Shown piece by piece: positions 34,488 to 43,016 of a DNA stretch of 64,000 bases. Both the position numbers and the translations under genes were made by a program. Each line of letters starts with the position of its first letter. Within the stretch, counting starts at the first letter, position 1. The notes beneath the pieces are model-generated. The model was not told the origin of the DNA. It saw only the letters and a program-made list of their open reading frames with translations, and did not search any database. Origin of the DNA: Lachnospiraceae bacterium (GTDB lineage: Bacteria; Bacillota; Clostridia; Lachnospirales; Lachnospiraceae). The stretch spans positions 1 through 64,000 of the forward strand of contig CAJTEY010000025.1 of assembly GCA_910575775.1 (NCBI GenBank), in the 5' to 3' direction.

Positions 34488-35738
34488 ATGGCAAATATCA
34501 TACCATTTCGGGCAGTCAGGCCGCGGGCAGATCTGGCAGAGAGGATCGCGGCGCTGCCTTACGATGTTTACAATAGAAAAGAGGCCAGAGAGGCTGTAAA
34601 GGGGGACGATTACACATTTCTTCGGATAGACAGGCCGGAGACACAGTTCCCGGAAGGGTATGACATGTATGCGCCGGAGGTTTATGAGAAGGCGCGGGAA
34701 ATGCTCGGTCAGATGATTGAGGACGGGTTTTTTGTACAGGAGGAAAAAGCGGCATACTATGTTTATGAGCTGATTATGGACGGCAGATCCCAGGTGGGGA
34801 TCGGTGCCTGTGCCTCCGTGGACGATTACGATTCGCAGGTGATTAAAAAACACGAGAACACCCGGGCGGATAAGGAAGCGGATCGCATCAGGCATGTGGA
34901 CGTGTGCAGCGCCCAGACCGGACCGATTTTTCTGGCATACCGCAGAAGGGAGGAGATTGAGCGCGAAGTCTCGCGGGCTATGGCGGAAAAACCTGTCTAT
35001 GATTTTACGGAGGCGGACGGCATTGCCCACAGGCTCTGGGTGATCGATGAGGCGGAGGCCGTGGAGCGGATCAGAAATGCTTTTTTGCAGGTGGATGCCA
35101 TTTATATTGCTGACGGCCACCACAGATGCGCTTCGGCGGTGCGGGTTTCCAAGAAAAGAAGGGCGGCATTTCCCGACTACACGGGGAAAGAAGAATTTAA
35201 CTATTTTCTGTCGGTTCTGTTCCCGGATGACCAGCTTATGATTATGGATTACAACCGAATAGTGAAACCAGGAACGGATTTTGACGAAAGCAGCTTTCTG
35301 GATCGGGTGAAAGAATCGTTTGCGCTGGAAAAAATGGGGAAAGAGCCATATAAGCCTAAGACGAAGGGCGAGATCGGTATGTATTACCGGGATGAATGGT
35401 ACCGGCTTACGATTGATGACAAGTGCTATATGGGAGACCCGGTGGAGGATCTGGATGTGGCGGTTCTGCAAAAGCAGCTTCTGGAGCCTGTGTTTGGTAT
35501 TGTGGATCCGAAAGTGGATGAGCGGATCGACTTTGTTGGCGGCATCAGAGGGCTTGCGGAGCTGGAACGCAGAGTACATACGGATGCGCTGGCGGCTTTT
35601 GCCATGTTTCCGACAGATATCCATGAACTGTTTGCGGTGTCGGATGCCGGAAAGCTGATGCCTCCGAAATCTACCTGGTTTGAACCAAAACTTCGGAGCG
35701 GGCTTCTGATCCACAAGATCGAGGAAGCGGAATTGTAA
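34488..35738 (+). CDS. DUF1015 family protein
   Basis: 416 residues covering a full DUF1015 protein. The opening IIPFRAVRPRADLAERIAALPYDV, then KKHENTRADKEADRIRHVD (about 122-140), and YIADGHHRCASAVRVSKKR (about 203-221) are family signatures; the GHHR segment resembles ParB/sulfiredoxin-type nucleotide-binding motifs. Biochemical function is not established to my knowledge. The gene sits beside serC-serA here, a neighbourhood I recall as recurrent in Clostridia, which suggests a link with serine metabolism. It starts at ATG 34488, 7 nt after GAAGGAG, and has its own promoter. Confidence 0.8.
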   Translation: MANIIPFRAVRPRADLAERIAALPYDVYNRKEAREAVKGDDYTFLRIDRPETQFPEGYDMYAPEVYEKAREMLGQMIEDGFFVQEEKAAYYVYELIMDGRSQVGIGACASVDDYDSQVIKKHENTRADKEADRIRHVDVCSAQTGPIFLAYRRREEIEREVSRAMAEKPVYDFTEADGIAHRLWVIDEAEAVERIRNAFLQVDAIYIADGHHRCASAVRVSKKRRAAFPDYTGKEEFNYFLSVLFPDDQLMIMDYNRIVKPGTDFDESSFLDRVKESFALEKMGKEPYKPKTKGEIGMYYRDEWYRLTIDDKCYMGDPVEDLDVAVLQKQLLEPVFGIVDPKVDERIDFVGGIRGLAELERRVHTDALAAFAMFPTDIHELFAVSDAGKLMPPKSTWFEPKLRSGLLIHKIEEAEL

Positions 35739-35774
35739 ACCTATAGGAATGATAGAAAGGCGGAATGGCTGCAG

Positions 35775-38432
35775 ATGAATAAAAAAACATATAAGTTGAT
35801 GAACTGGGCAAAAATAGAGGAGATTGTCTACTCGGAATCGGATAACCCGCACGAGATTCTTGGCGCGCATGTAACGGGAAGTTCTGTTTTGGTGCAGACC
35901 TTCCAGCCGGGAGCAAAGAGTGTGCGTCTGCAGCTTTTGGACGGGGATAAGAGTTATCGGATGGAGGAAGCTGATGAGGAGGGGTATTTTGCCCTGCTTT
36001 TGCCGGGAAAGACCATTCCTGCCTATGAGTATGTGGTGGAGGCTCCGAACGGCAGTCTGAAAAAGAGTCGGGATGCCTACAATTTCGTGCCGCAGATTAC
36101 CAGACAGGATACGGAGAAGTTTGATGCGGGAATCCACTATAATATCTATGAGAAACTGGGAGCGCATCCGGCTGTGGCGGATGGGATCGAAGGCACATCT
36201 TTTGCGGTCTGGGCGCCTAATGCCATGCGGGTCAGCGTGGTTGGCGATTTTAACGGCTGGGATGGCAGGATCCACCAGATGAGACGGCTGTGGGATTCCG
36301 GCATTTTTGAGATTTTTATTCCGGGTGTGAAGGAAGGAGACTGCTATAAATTTGAGATAAAGGCTAAGAGCGGTCTGGTATTTATGAAGGCGGATCCGTA
36401 TGGCTTCGGGGCGCAGATGCGGCCGGAGAGCGCTTCCGTGGTGCGGGACATCGACGGCTTTTCCTGGAAGGACGGGAAGTGGATGAAGGAGCGTGCCGCG
36501 CTGCAGGCGGAGGATAAACCCATGAGCGTGTACGAGCTGTACCTTGGTTCCTTTGAGAAGCCTTCTGACGGCAGGGAGTTTTTCACGTACAGGGAACTTG
36601 CGCCGAAGATCATCGACTATGTGAAGAAGATGGGATATACCCATATCGAGCTTATGCCGGTGATGGAGCATCCGCTGGATGAATCCTGGGGGTACCAGGT
36701 GATCGGCTATTATGCGCCGACCTCACGTTACGGTACGCCGGAAGATTTTATGTATTTCATGGATGAGATGCACAGGGCGGGGATCGGTGTGATTCTGGAC
36801 TGGGTGCCTGCACATTTCCCGAGGGATACTTACGGGCTGTCCGGGTTTGACGGTACCTGCCTGTATGAGCATCAGGATCCGAGACAGGGATTCCACCCTC
36901 ACTGGGGCACACTGATTTATAATTACGGACGGCCGCAGGTGAGCAATTATCTGATTGCCAATGCGCTGTACTGGGTGGAAAAATATCACGCGGACGCAAT
37001 CCGCATAGACGCGGTTGCTTCCATGCTTTATCTGGACTATGGAAAGAACGACGGGGAGTGGGTGGCAAACATCTACGGCGGACATGAAAACCTGGAGGCG
37101 GTGGAGCTGCTCAAACACTTAAACTCCATTATGAAAAAACGAAATCCCGGCGTACTGATGATCGCGGAGGAATCCACGGCATGGCCGAAGATTACGGGGG
37201 CGCTGGATGAGGACGGCCTGGGCTTTGACTTGAAATGGAATATGGGCTTTATGAACGATTATCTGGGATATATCACAACGGATCCTTTCTTCCGTTCGGG
37301 AAGGCACAATGATCTGACTTTCAGCATGATTTATGCATACAGCGAGAAGTTTATGCTGGTGCTGTCCCACGATGAGGTGGTGCACGGAAAGGGTACGCTC
37401 CTTGGCAGGATGCCGGGAGAGCGGGAGAAGCAGTTTGCCAATCTGCGGCTGACCTATGCTTACCACATGACCCATCCGGGTAAAAAGCTTCTGTTTATGG
37501 GGCAGGATATCGGAGAATATAAGGAATTTAATGAGAAGCGGGCTGTGGAGTGGGGTCTTTTGGAGAACGCGGACCACAAAAAACTGAACAAGCTGGTGGC
37601 GGCGTTAAACAAACTCTATGTCACCTGTCCGGCGCTCTATGAGAAGGACACTTCCTGGGAGGGCTTTGAGTGGATCAACTGCATTACGCCGAATGCCTGC
37701 ATGCTGTCTTATATCAGAAAGACGGACAACGTGAAGGATATGCTCGTGGTGGTGGCTAATTTTGCCGATGCGAGACAGGAATTCCGGGTGGGCGTTCCCT
37801 GTGAGGGAAAGTACCAGGAGGTCCTTAACACGGACGACCTTGAATATGGCGGGAGCGGCATAGTAAATACGGCAGTCTGCGATGCGCTGGAAATGGAGTG
37901 GGACGGCAAGCCTTATGCGATTGATATGGTGAGCGCGCCTTTGAGCATCAGCATTTTCTCCTACACGCCTTATACGAAGGAGGAAAAAGAAAAAATCGAG
38001 CGCAGACGCGCGGAGGAGAGGCGGCTGGCAAAGGAAGCGGAGGAGAGACGTCTGGCCGAAGAGGAGGCCGAGCGCACGGCGCAGGCAGCTGCAGAAGCCA
38101 GGGAGCAGGCGAAACGGGCGGCAGCAGAGGCGAAAGAACTGGCGAAGCGGGCAGCTGCGGAAGCCAGAGAGAGCGCGAAAGCGGCAGAAGTGCTGGAGAG
38201 GGCGGCAGAGGCGGCGGCGCAGAAGCTGCAGGAGCTGACGCAGAGGCCGAAAACAGCGGAGAAGAAGCCCGCATCTGACACGAAGGCGGAGTCTGACGTG
38301 AAGGCTGGGGCTAAGAGAGGCAGGAAGAAGGCAGCCGATACAAAAACGGCGGTTAAGCCGTCCGCAAAGAGAACGGCATCGAAGAAATCAGCCGCCGGGA
38401 AAAACGAAGCGGGAAAAACCGACGGACAGTAA
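35775..38432 (+). CDS. glgB: 1,4-alpha-glucan branching enzyme with a histone-like C-terminal tail
   Basis: 885 residues. An N-terminal carbohydrate-binding region (about 20-240, FAVWAPNAMRVSVVGDFNGW) precedes the GH13 barrel (about 250-620) and the all-beta C domain (to about 730). Catalytic residues are visible: Asp412 in RIDAVASMLY, Glu465 in MIAEESTAW and the Asp in LSHDEVVHGKGTL. It moves alpha-1,4 chains to alpha-1,6 branches during glycogen synthesis. The last 150 residues are unusual: a Glu/Arg/Ala coiled-coil stretch (736-820) followed by a Lys/Ala-rich basic tail (820-885, with KRGRKKAAD). Normal GlgB ends near 630-740. No other glycogen gene is in the window. Confidence 0.92.
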   Translation: MNKKTYKLMNWAKIEEIVYSESDNPHEILGAHVTGSSVLVQTFQPGAKSVRLQLLDGDKSYRMEEADEEGYFALLLPGKTIPAYEYVVEAPNGSLKKSRDAYNFVPQITRQDTEKFDAGIHYNIYEKLGAHPAVADGIEGTSFAVWAPNAMRVSVVGDFNGWDGRIHQMRRLWDSGIFEIFIPGVKEGDCYKFEIKAKSGLVFMKADPYGFGAQMRPESASVVRDIDGFSWKDGKWMKERAALQAEDKPMSVYELYLGSFEKPSDGREFFTYRELAPKIIDYVKKMGYTHIELMPVMEHPLDESWGYQVIGYYAPTSRYGTPEDFMYFMDEMHRAGIGVILDWVPAHFPRDTYGLSGFDGTCLYEHQDPRQGFHPHWGTLIYNYGRPQVSNYLIANALYWVEKYHADAIRIDAVASMLYLDYGKNDGEWVANIYGGHENLEAVELLKHLNSIMKKRNPGVLMIAEESTAWPKITGALDEDGLGFDLKWNMGFMNDYLGYITTDPFFRSGRHNDLTFSMIYAYSEKFMLVLSHDEVVHGKGTLLGRMPGEREKQFANLRLTYAYHMTHPGKKLLFMGQDIGEYKEFNEKRAVEWGLLENADHKKLNKLVAALNKLYVTCPALYEKDTSWEGFEWINCITPNACMLSYIRKTDNVKDMLVVVANFADARQEFRVGVPCEGKYQEVLNTDDLEYGGSGIVNTAVCDALEMEWDGKPYAIDMVSAPLSISIFSYTPYTKEEKEKIERRRAEERRLAKEAEERRLAEEEAERTAQAAAEAREQAKRAAAEAKELAKRAAAEARESAKAAEVLERAAEAAAQKLQELTQRPKTAEKKPASDTKAESDVKAGAKRGRKKAADTKTAVKPSAKRTASKKSAAGKNEAGKTDGQ

Positions 38433-38481
38433 GCAGACGGAGGATCCGGCAGAAAATAAATAGCGGCGGTACGGAGGTAGT

Positions 38482-39366
38482 ATGGAAGATCAGGCTGTAC
38501 AGGAGCAGATCAAGGAAATAGAGTATATTGCATCGGATGAGCTGAATGTAGGGCTGATCGAGCGTTATCTGCAGGAACTGCCGGATAAGCTGATCCGTCT
38601 GGGGGTCAGGGTGCTTCTGGCGCTGGTTGTGTTTTTTATCGGCGTACAGCTCATTAAGCTGGTGCGCAGGATTCTTCGGAAATCTTTTGAGCGACGGAAT
38701 GTGGATATGGGCGTGAGCCGTTTTCTGGATTCTCTTGTCAAAACAGTGCTTTACATGTTGCTGTTGTTTATGATTGCCTCCTCCTTCGGGCTGGATGCAA
38801 CCAGCGTGGTGGCGCTGGTCGGCTCTGCGGGCGTGGCCATCGGTCTGGCGGTACAGGGAAGTCTGTCAAACTTTGCGGGCGGCGTGCTGATCCTGCTTTT
38901 AAAGCCTTTCAAGGTTGGAGACTATGTCAGGGACGCTGCGGGCAACGAGGGAACGGTGGAGGAGGTACAGCTTTTTTATACCAGAATGATTACGCCGGAC
39001 CGCCATATGGTAGTGGTGCCCAACGGAGACCTGGCAAACGGCAATATTTTAAATATGAGTACACTGGGTGACCGCAGGATGGATATCAAGGTGGGAATTT
39101 CCTACGAGTCGGATATCCGCAGGGCAAAGGAGGTTCTCCTCAGGGTTTTAGATGAGGATCCGGGGGTTTTGCAGGAGGAAGAGAAGCGGGTGTTTGTGGA
39201 AGAACTGGCGGACAGTGCGGTGATTCTGTGTGTGCGCTGTTACAGCGCCAATGAAAACTTCTGGGAGACCAGATGGCGGCTTATGGAAACGATAAAGTAC
39301 GCGCTGGACGAGGCTGGTATCGGGATACCGTTCCCGCAGATAGATGTGCATATGAGGGAGAACTGA
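38482..39366 (+). CDS. mscS: Small-conductance mechanosensitive channel, MscS family
   Basis: 294 residues with three membrane helices (about 34-60, 82-102, 110-140). The pore helix ALVGSAGVAIGLAVQGSLSN with its Gly/Ala ridge and VLILLLKPFKVGDYV leading into the beta domain are diagnostic; MVVVPNGDLANGNILNMS follows. The channel opens under membrane tension to release solutes in osmotic downshock. It starts 49 nt after glgB with CGGAGG. Confidence 0.92.
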   Translation: MEDQAVQEQIKEIEYIASDELNVGLIERYLQELPDKLIRLGVRVLLALVVFFIGVQLIKLVRRILRKSFERRNVDMGVSRFLDSLVKTVLYMLLLFMIASSFGLDATSVVALVGSAGVAIGLAVQGSLSNFAGGVLILLLKPFKVGDYVRDAAGNEGTVEEVQLFYTRMITPDRHMVVVPNGDLANGNILNMSTLGDRRMDIKVGISYESDIRRAKEVLLRVLDEDPGVLQEEEKRVFVEELADSAVILCVRCYSANENFWETRWRLMETIKYALDEAGIGIPFPQIDVHMREN

Positions 39367-39426
39367 CAGAAACAAGGGCTGAAAGAATTTACTGACAGAT
39401 TTCTGACAGATTTCTAAAAAAATATC

Positions 39427-39455
39427 TTGCAAAATGACTCGTTCCATCATATAAT
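39427..39455 (+). promoter_or_regulatory. Promoter of tRNA-Thr
   Basis: TTGCAA (39427-39432), 17-nt spacer, TATAAT (39450-39455), about 20 nt before the tRNA. Confidence 0.85.
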
Positions 39456-39475
39456 AATCATTGTTGCAAGGTTAT

Positions 39476-39548
39476 GCTGGAATAGCGCAGTCGGTAGCGC
39501 AACTGATTCGTAATCAGTAGGTCGAGGGTTCGAGTCCCTTTTCCAGCT
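39476..39548 (+). tRNA. tRNA-Thr (anticodon CGT)
   Basis: A complete cloverleaf: acceptor GCTGGAA/TTCCAGC, D-stem GCGC/GCGC, anticodon stem ACTGA/TCAGT with loop TTCGTAA (anticodon CGT, reads ACG), T-stem GAGGG/CCCTT with loop TTCGAGT, discriminator T. CCA is not encoded. Confidence 0.95.
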
Positions 39549-39555
39549 TGCGCTT

Positions 39556-39670
39556 ATAAGCAGAGTCAGGAACAGGCGGTGATTATTTTATGTTTACATT
39601 AGAAATAATTACCGCCTGTTTTTGATGAGCAACGCGAATGAGAAATGCGGAGCGTTTCGAATCTGCTTAT
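39556..39670. repeat. Dispersed intergenic hairpin element, family 2, copy B
   Basis: Terminal arms ATAAGCAGA (39556-39564)/TCTGCTTAT (39662-39670). The right block GATGAGCAACGCGAATGAGA plus AATGCGGAGCGTTTCGAATC matches copy A (13447-13490) nearly base for base. The core here is a strong terminator hairpin rather than the copy A hairpin. Confidence 0.8.
39571..39624 (+). terminator. Terminator 1 after tRNA-Thr
   Basis: AACAGGCGGT (39571-39580) and the following GATTATTT pair with AAATAATTACCGCCTGTT; five T follow. Confidence 0.85.
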
Positions 39671-39687
39671 CTGTATAGGTAAAGTGA

Positions 39688-39743
39688 AAAACAGGCACTG
39701 GTCGTTCTATGTTTGCATAAGAAACGATTGGTGCCTGTTTTTG
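39688..39743 (+). terminator. Terminator 2, related to terminator 1
   Basis: AAACAGGCAC and GTCGTT pair with AACGATTGGTGCCTGTTT; TTTT follows. Loop TATGTTTGCATAAGAA resembles that of terminator 1 (TATGTTTACATTAGAA), so one is likely a copy of the other. The rest of the 430-nt gap before nrdD has a TGACCA-GGT-TGGTCA palindrome (39820-39834) and the nrdD promoter. Confidence 0.75.
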
Positions 39744-39877
39744 GTGAACCGGAGGAACGGAGAATGACTGCAGGCTTATAGAGAAGAAGGCGGAGTAAAG
39801 GGCAGCTGACGGTTTTGACTGACCAGGTTGGTCATATCATGTTACTTGAGATTTATCGAAATAAACACCACAAGAAC

Positions 39878-39914
39878 TTGACATAATATTTTGCCGTGAT
39901 ACAATATATAGTGC
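39878..39914 (+). promoter_or_regulatory. nrdDG promoter overlapped by an NrdR-like box
   Basis: TTGACA (39878-39883), 16-nt spacer, TACAAT (39900-39905). The -10 lies inside TACAATATATAGTGC (39900-39914), which fits the NrdR consensus acaCwAtATaTwGtgt. NrdR represses ribonucleotide reductase genes when dATP is high. Usually two boxes about 30 bp apart are present; I see only one clear copy. Confidence 0.7.
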
Positions 39915-39981
39915 ATGTAGTTTAGGGGTGACAGAAAGAACATACATGATATAGGGTCTCGGACAGAAGGGGAGTTATTGA

Positions 39982-42144
39982 ATGAAGATTATTAAGAGAA
40001 GCGGCGTGGAGGTCAATTTTGATCTGAAGAAGATCATAGCGGCTATCAAAAAGGCAAACAGCAGCGTGAAGGAAGAAGACAGGCTGACGGAGGAGGAGAT
40101 TGATGAGATCGCTTCCGTTGTGGCTGACCATTGCGAGGAGATGAGAAGGGCTCCCAGCGTGGAAGAAATTCAGGATATGGTGGAGAACCAGCTTATGAAG
40201 TACCGTGCCTACACCATTTCCAGAAACTATATCACTTATCGCTATAAGAGGGCGCTCGTGCGAAAATCCAATTCCACGGATGAGCAGATTTTAAGCCTTC
40301 TGGAGTGCAATAACGAGGAGGTAAAACAGGAAAATTCCAATAAAAATCCTACCGTCAACAGCGTACAGCGGGATTATATGGCAGGGGAAGTGAGCAAGGA
40401 TATCACGAAGCGTTTCCTGCTTTCGCCGGATATTGTGGAGGCGCATGAGCAGGGTGTGATCCATTTCCATGACGCGGATTATTTCGCCCAGCACATGCAT
40501 AACTGCTGTCTGGTCAATCTGGAGGATATGCTGCAGAACGGTACGGTCATCAGCGAGACGATGATAGACAGGCCGAAGAGTTTTTCTACGGCATGCAATG
40601 TGGCGACACAGAGCATTGCGCAGATTGCAAGCTGCCAGTACGGCGGGCAGAGTATCTCGCTGTCCCATCTGGCACCTTTTGTGAACGTGAGCCGGGAGAA
40701 ATTCCGCAAAAAGGTGCGGACGGAGATGGAGGAGATGGGTGTAAACGCCACCGAGGAGCAGATCAATGCCATTGCAGAGCGACGCGTAAAGGACGAGATC
40801 AGACAGGGTGTGCAGATTATCCAGTACCAGGTGATTACACTGATGACTACCAACGGTCAGGCGCCCTTCATTACGGTTTTTATGTATATCGACGAGGTGC
40901 CGGAGGGACGTCTGCGGGACGACCTGGCGATGATCATAGAGGAGATGTTGAACCAGCGGATTCGGGGCGTCAAGAATGAAAAGGGCGTTTACATCACGCC
41001 CGCGTTTCCGAAGCTGATCTATGTGCTGGAGGAGGATAATATCCACGAGGGTGACAAATACTGGTATCTGACGAGACTGGCGGCGAAATGTACGGCCAAA
41101 CGGATGGTGCCTGATTATATTTCTGAAAAGATTATGAAGCAGTTAAAGGACGGCAACTGTTATACTTGTATGGGCTGCCGCTCTTTCCTAACCGTGTATC
41201 ACGACGAGAATGACCAGCCGAAGTTTTACGGCAGATTCAACCAGGGTGTGGTCACTTTAAATCTGGTGGATGTGGCCTGTTCGTCCGGTCGGAATGCATC
41301 GCGTTTCTGGGAAATCATGGATGAGCGGCTGGAGCTGTGCAGACGGGCGCTTATGGCGCGGCACAACAGGCTTAAGGGGACGCTTTCCGACGTGGCGCCG
41401 ATCCTGTGGCAGAACGGGGCCCTTGCCAGACTGAAAAAGGGAGAGAAGATCGATAAACTGCTCTACGGAGGCTATTCCACCATATCACTCGGGTATGCCG
41501 GGCTGTGCGAGTGCACCCGCTATATGACAGGGAAGAGCCATACCGACCCAGAGGCGACGGCCTTTGCCTTGAAAGTTATGCAGTATCTGAATCATGCCTG
41601 CAAGGAGTGGCGGGAGGAGACAAACATTGACTTCAGTCTTTACGGCACGCCCCTGGAGTCCACCACCTATAAGTTTGCAAAGTGCCTGCAGAAGCGTTTT
41701 GGGATCATTGAAGGTGTGACGGACCGCAATTATATTACAAACAGTTATCATGTGCATGTGACGGAGGAAATTGACGCTTTTAAAAAACTGAAGTTTGAGG
41801 CTCAGTTCCAGGAGCTTTCGCCGGGCGGCGCGATCAGCTATGTGGAGGTGCCGAACATGGAGAACAACCTGGATGCGGTGCTTTCTTTGATGCAGTATAT
41901 TTACGATAATATTATGTATGCAGAATTGAACACCAAGAGTGATTACTGTCAAGTGTGTGATTACCACGGGGAAATTGGCATTGTGGAAAATACGGACGGG
42001 AAACTTGTCTGGAAGTGTCCAAACTGCGGCAACACCGACCAGAATAAGATGAATGTGGCAAGGCGTACCTGCGGTTATATCGGAACACAGTTCTGGAATC
42101 AGGGACGCACCCAGGAGATCAAGGAGAGGGTGCTGCATTTATAA
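39982..42144 (+). CDS. nrdD: Anaerobic (class III) ribonucleoside-triphosphate reductase
   Basis: 720 residues. An ATP-cone allosteric domain (about 1-95) precedes the ten-stranded barrel. The zinc site is formed by CQVC (about residue 650) and CPNCG (about 678), and the glycyl-radical loop RRTCGYIGTQFWNQGR is near the C-terminus (Gly at about 697). The enzyme reduces NTPs to dNTPs with formate under anoxic conditions. ATG 39982 has AAGGGGAG upstream. Part of this gene (about 41466-41645) is repeated as a relic at 49229-49430. Confidence 0.95.
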   Translation: MKIIKRSGVEVNFDLKKIIAAIKKANSSVKEEDRLTEEEIDEIASVVADHCEEMRRAPSVEEIQDMVENQLMKYRAYTISRNYITYRYKRALVRKSNSTDEQILSLLECNNEEVKQENSNKNPTVNSVQRDYMAGEVSKDITKRFLLSPDIVEAHEQGVIHFHDADYFAQHMHNCCLVNLEDMLQNGTVISETMIDRPKSFSTACNVATQSIAQIASCQYGGQSISLSHLAPFVNVSREKFRKKVRTEMEEMGVNATEEQINAIAERRVKDEIRQGVQIIQYQVITLMTTNGQAPFITVFMYIDEVPEGRLRDDLAMIIEEMLNQRIRGVKNEKGVYITPAFPKLIYVLEEDNIHEGDKYWYLTRLAAKCTAKRMVPDYISEKIMKQLKDGNCYTCMGCRSFLTVYHDENDQPKFYGRFNQGVVTLNLVDVACSSGRNASRFWEIMDERLELCRRALMARHNRLKGTLSDVAPILWQNGALARLKKGEKIDKLLYGGYSTISLGYAGLCECTRYMTGKSHTDPEATAFALKVMQYLNHACKEWREETNIDFSLYGTPLESTTYKFAKCLQKRFGIIEGVTDRNYITNSYHVHVTEEIDAFKKLKFEAQFQELSPGGAISYVEVPNMENNLDAVLSLMQYIYDNIMYAELNTKSDYCQVCDYHGEIGIVENTDGKLVWKCPNCGNTDQNKMNVARRTCGYIGTQFWNQGRTQEIKERVLHL

Positions 42145-42219
42145 CAAATCGGGCGGTGAAAAATCCAGCAAGTTCGATTGCGAGAACCGCTTCGCGGCCT
42201 CGGATGTTTGAGGTGTGAC

Positions 42220-42753
42220 ATGTACTATTCGGTGATAAAAAATTGTGACATTGCGGATGGGCCGGGGGTGAGGGTGACACTCTTTGTGAGTGGATGCACC
42301 CATCACTGTGAGGGCTGTTTCAACCCCGAAACATGGAATTTTCAGTACGGGGCGCCTTTTACGGGGGAGACAGCGGATGAGATCATGGAGGCGCTTTCGC
42401 CGGATTACATCGCAGGACTTACGCTGCTTGGCGGGGAGCCGCTGGAGGATGGGAACAGACAGGCGCTTTTACCTCTTCTGCGGGCGGTGAAAAAGAAATA
42501 TCCGCAGAAAACTGTATGGTGTTATACGGGATACCTTTTTGAGACGGACATTCTGGAAAATTTTTGTGCGCAGTGGGAAGGAATGAAGGAGTTTCTGTCC
42601 TATGCGGATGTGATTGTGGACGGGGAGTTTGTGCAGGCGGAAAAGAACATCAGCCTGCGTTTCCGGGGCTCGGAGAACCAGCGGATCATTGATGTGCATG
42701 CGTCCTTACAGCAGGGAAAAACCGTGCTGTGGGAAGACGGGGAGAGCGAATAA
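42220..42753 (+). CDS. nrdG: Anaerobic ribonucleotide reductase activating protein
   Basis: A 177-residue radical SAM enzyme that installs the glycyl radical in NrdD. FVSGCTHHCEGCFNPETW holds the CxxxCxxC cluster motif and LTLLGGEPL the SAM-contacting GGE. Start ATG 42220 (MYYSVIKNCDIADGPG) is preceded by GAGGTG; the frame is open 42 nt further up without support. It follows nrdD by 75 nt. A fragment of it is repeated at 49433-49500. Confidence 0.94.
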   Translation: MYYSVIKNCDIADGPGVRVTLFVSGCTHHCEGCFNPETWNFQYGAPFTGETADEIMEALSPDYIAGLTLLGGEPLEDGNRQALLPLLRAVKKKYPQKTVWCYTGYLFETDILENFCAQWEGMKEFLSYADVIVDGEFVQAEKNISLRFRGSENQRIIDVHASLQQGKTVLWEDGESE

Positions 42754-42774
42754 ATATTGGGATGGAATCGATGA

Positions 42775-42799
42775 GGCAGGGGTTATTTCCCTGCCTTTT
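42775..42799 (+). terminator. Terminator after nrdG
   Basis: GGCAGGG (42775-42781) pairs with CCCTGCC (42789-42795), followed by TTTT. Confidence 0.75.
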
Positions 42800-42810
42800 G
42801 ACCTGTGGAA

Positions 42811-43005
42811 GGAGAAACGGCGGCATCCGTCTGATGGATGGCTTCGTTCTGGATCAGGCTGTGCTGTCTGAGGGGGAAAAGAAGGAGATTTTCCTGGGTG
42901 GGCGGAAGCGTGCTCGGGTCCTGCTTTGCCAGCAATACATCGAGCCACTATGACTGGGCCATGAAGAAACTGAAAGCGCATAAGAAAAACTGTGCCGGAA
43001 AGTGA
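42811..43005 (+). pseudogene. Deletion-fused relic of a WYL regulator and a ClbS-like gene
   Basis: 42811-42893 matches an internal part of the intact regulator at 50919-51000 (RNGGIRLMDGFVLDQAVLSE in place of RNGGIRLMHDFVLDHAVLSG). From about 42894 the sequence switches to the last 110 nt of the clbS gene (52269-52382), ending in SSHYDWAMKKLKAHKKNCAG and its stop codon at 43003-43005. The regulator end and the start of clbS are missing, so one deletion joined the two. Neither half can give a functional protein. Confidence 0.85.
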
Positions 43006-43016
43006 GGAGCAGGGGT

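Noticed and set aside
34431..36671. Long open frame of about 746 codons on the minus strand
   Set aside because: It lies opposite the DUF1015 and glgB genes, whose family motifs and ribosome sites are clear; its composition (His/Arg/Leu-rich) is that of a shadow frame.
39840..39900. Second NrdR box upstream of nrdD
   Set aside because: No sequence at the expected 30-32 bp spacing fits the consensus.
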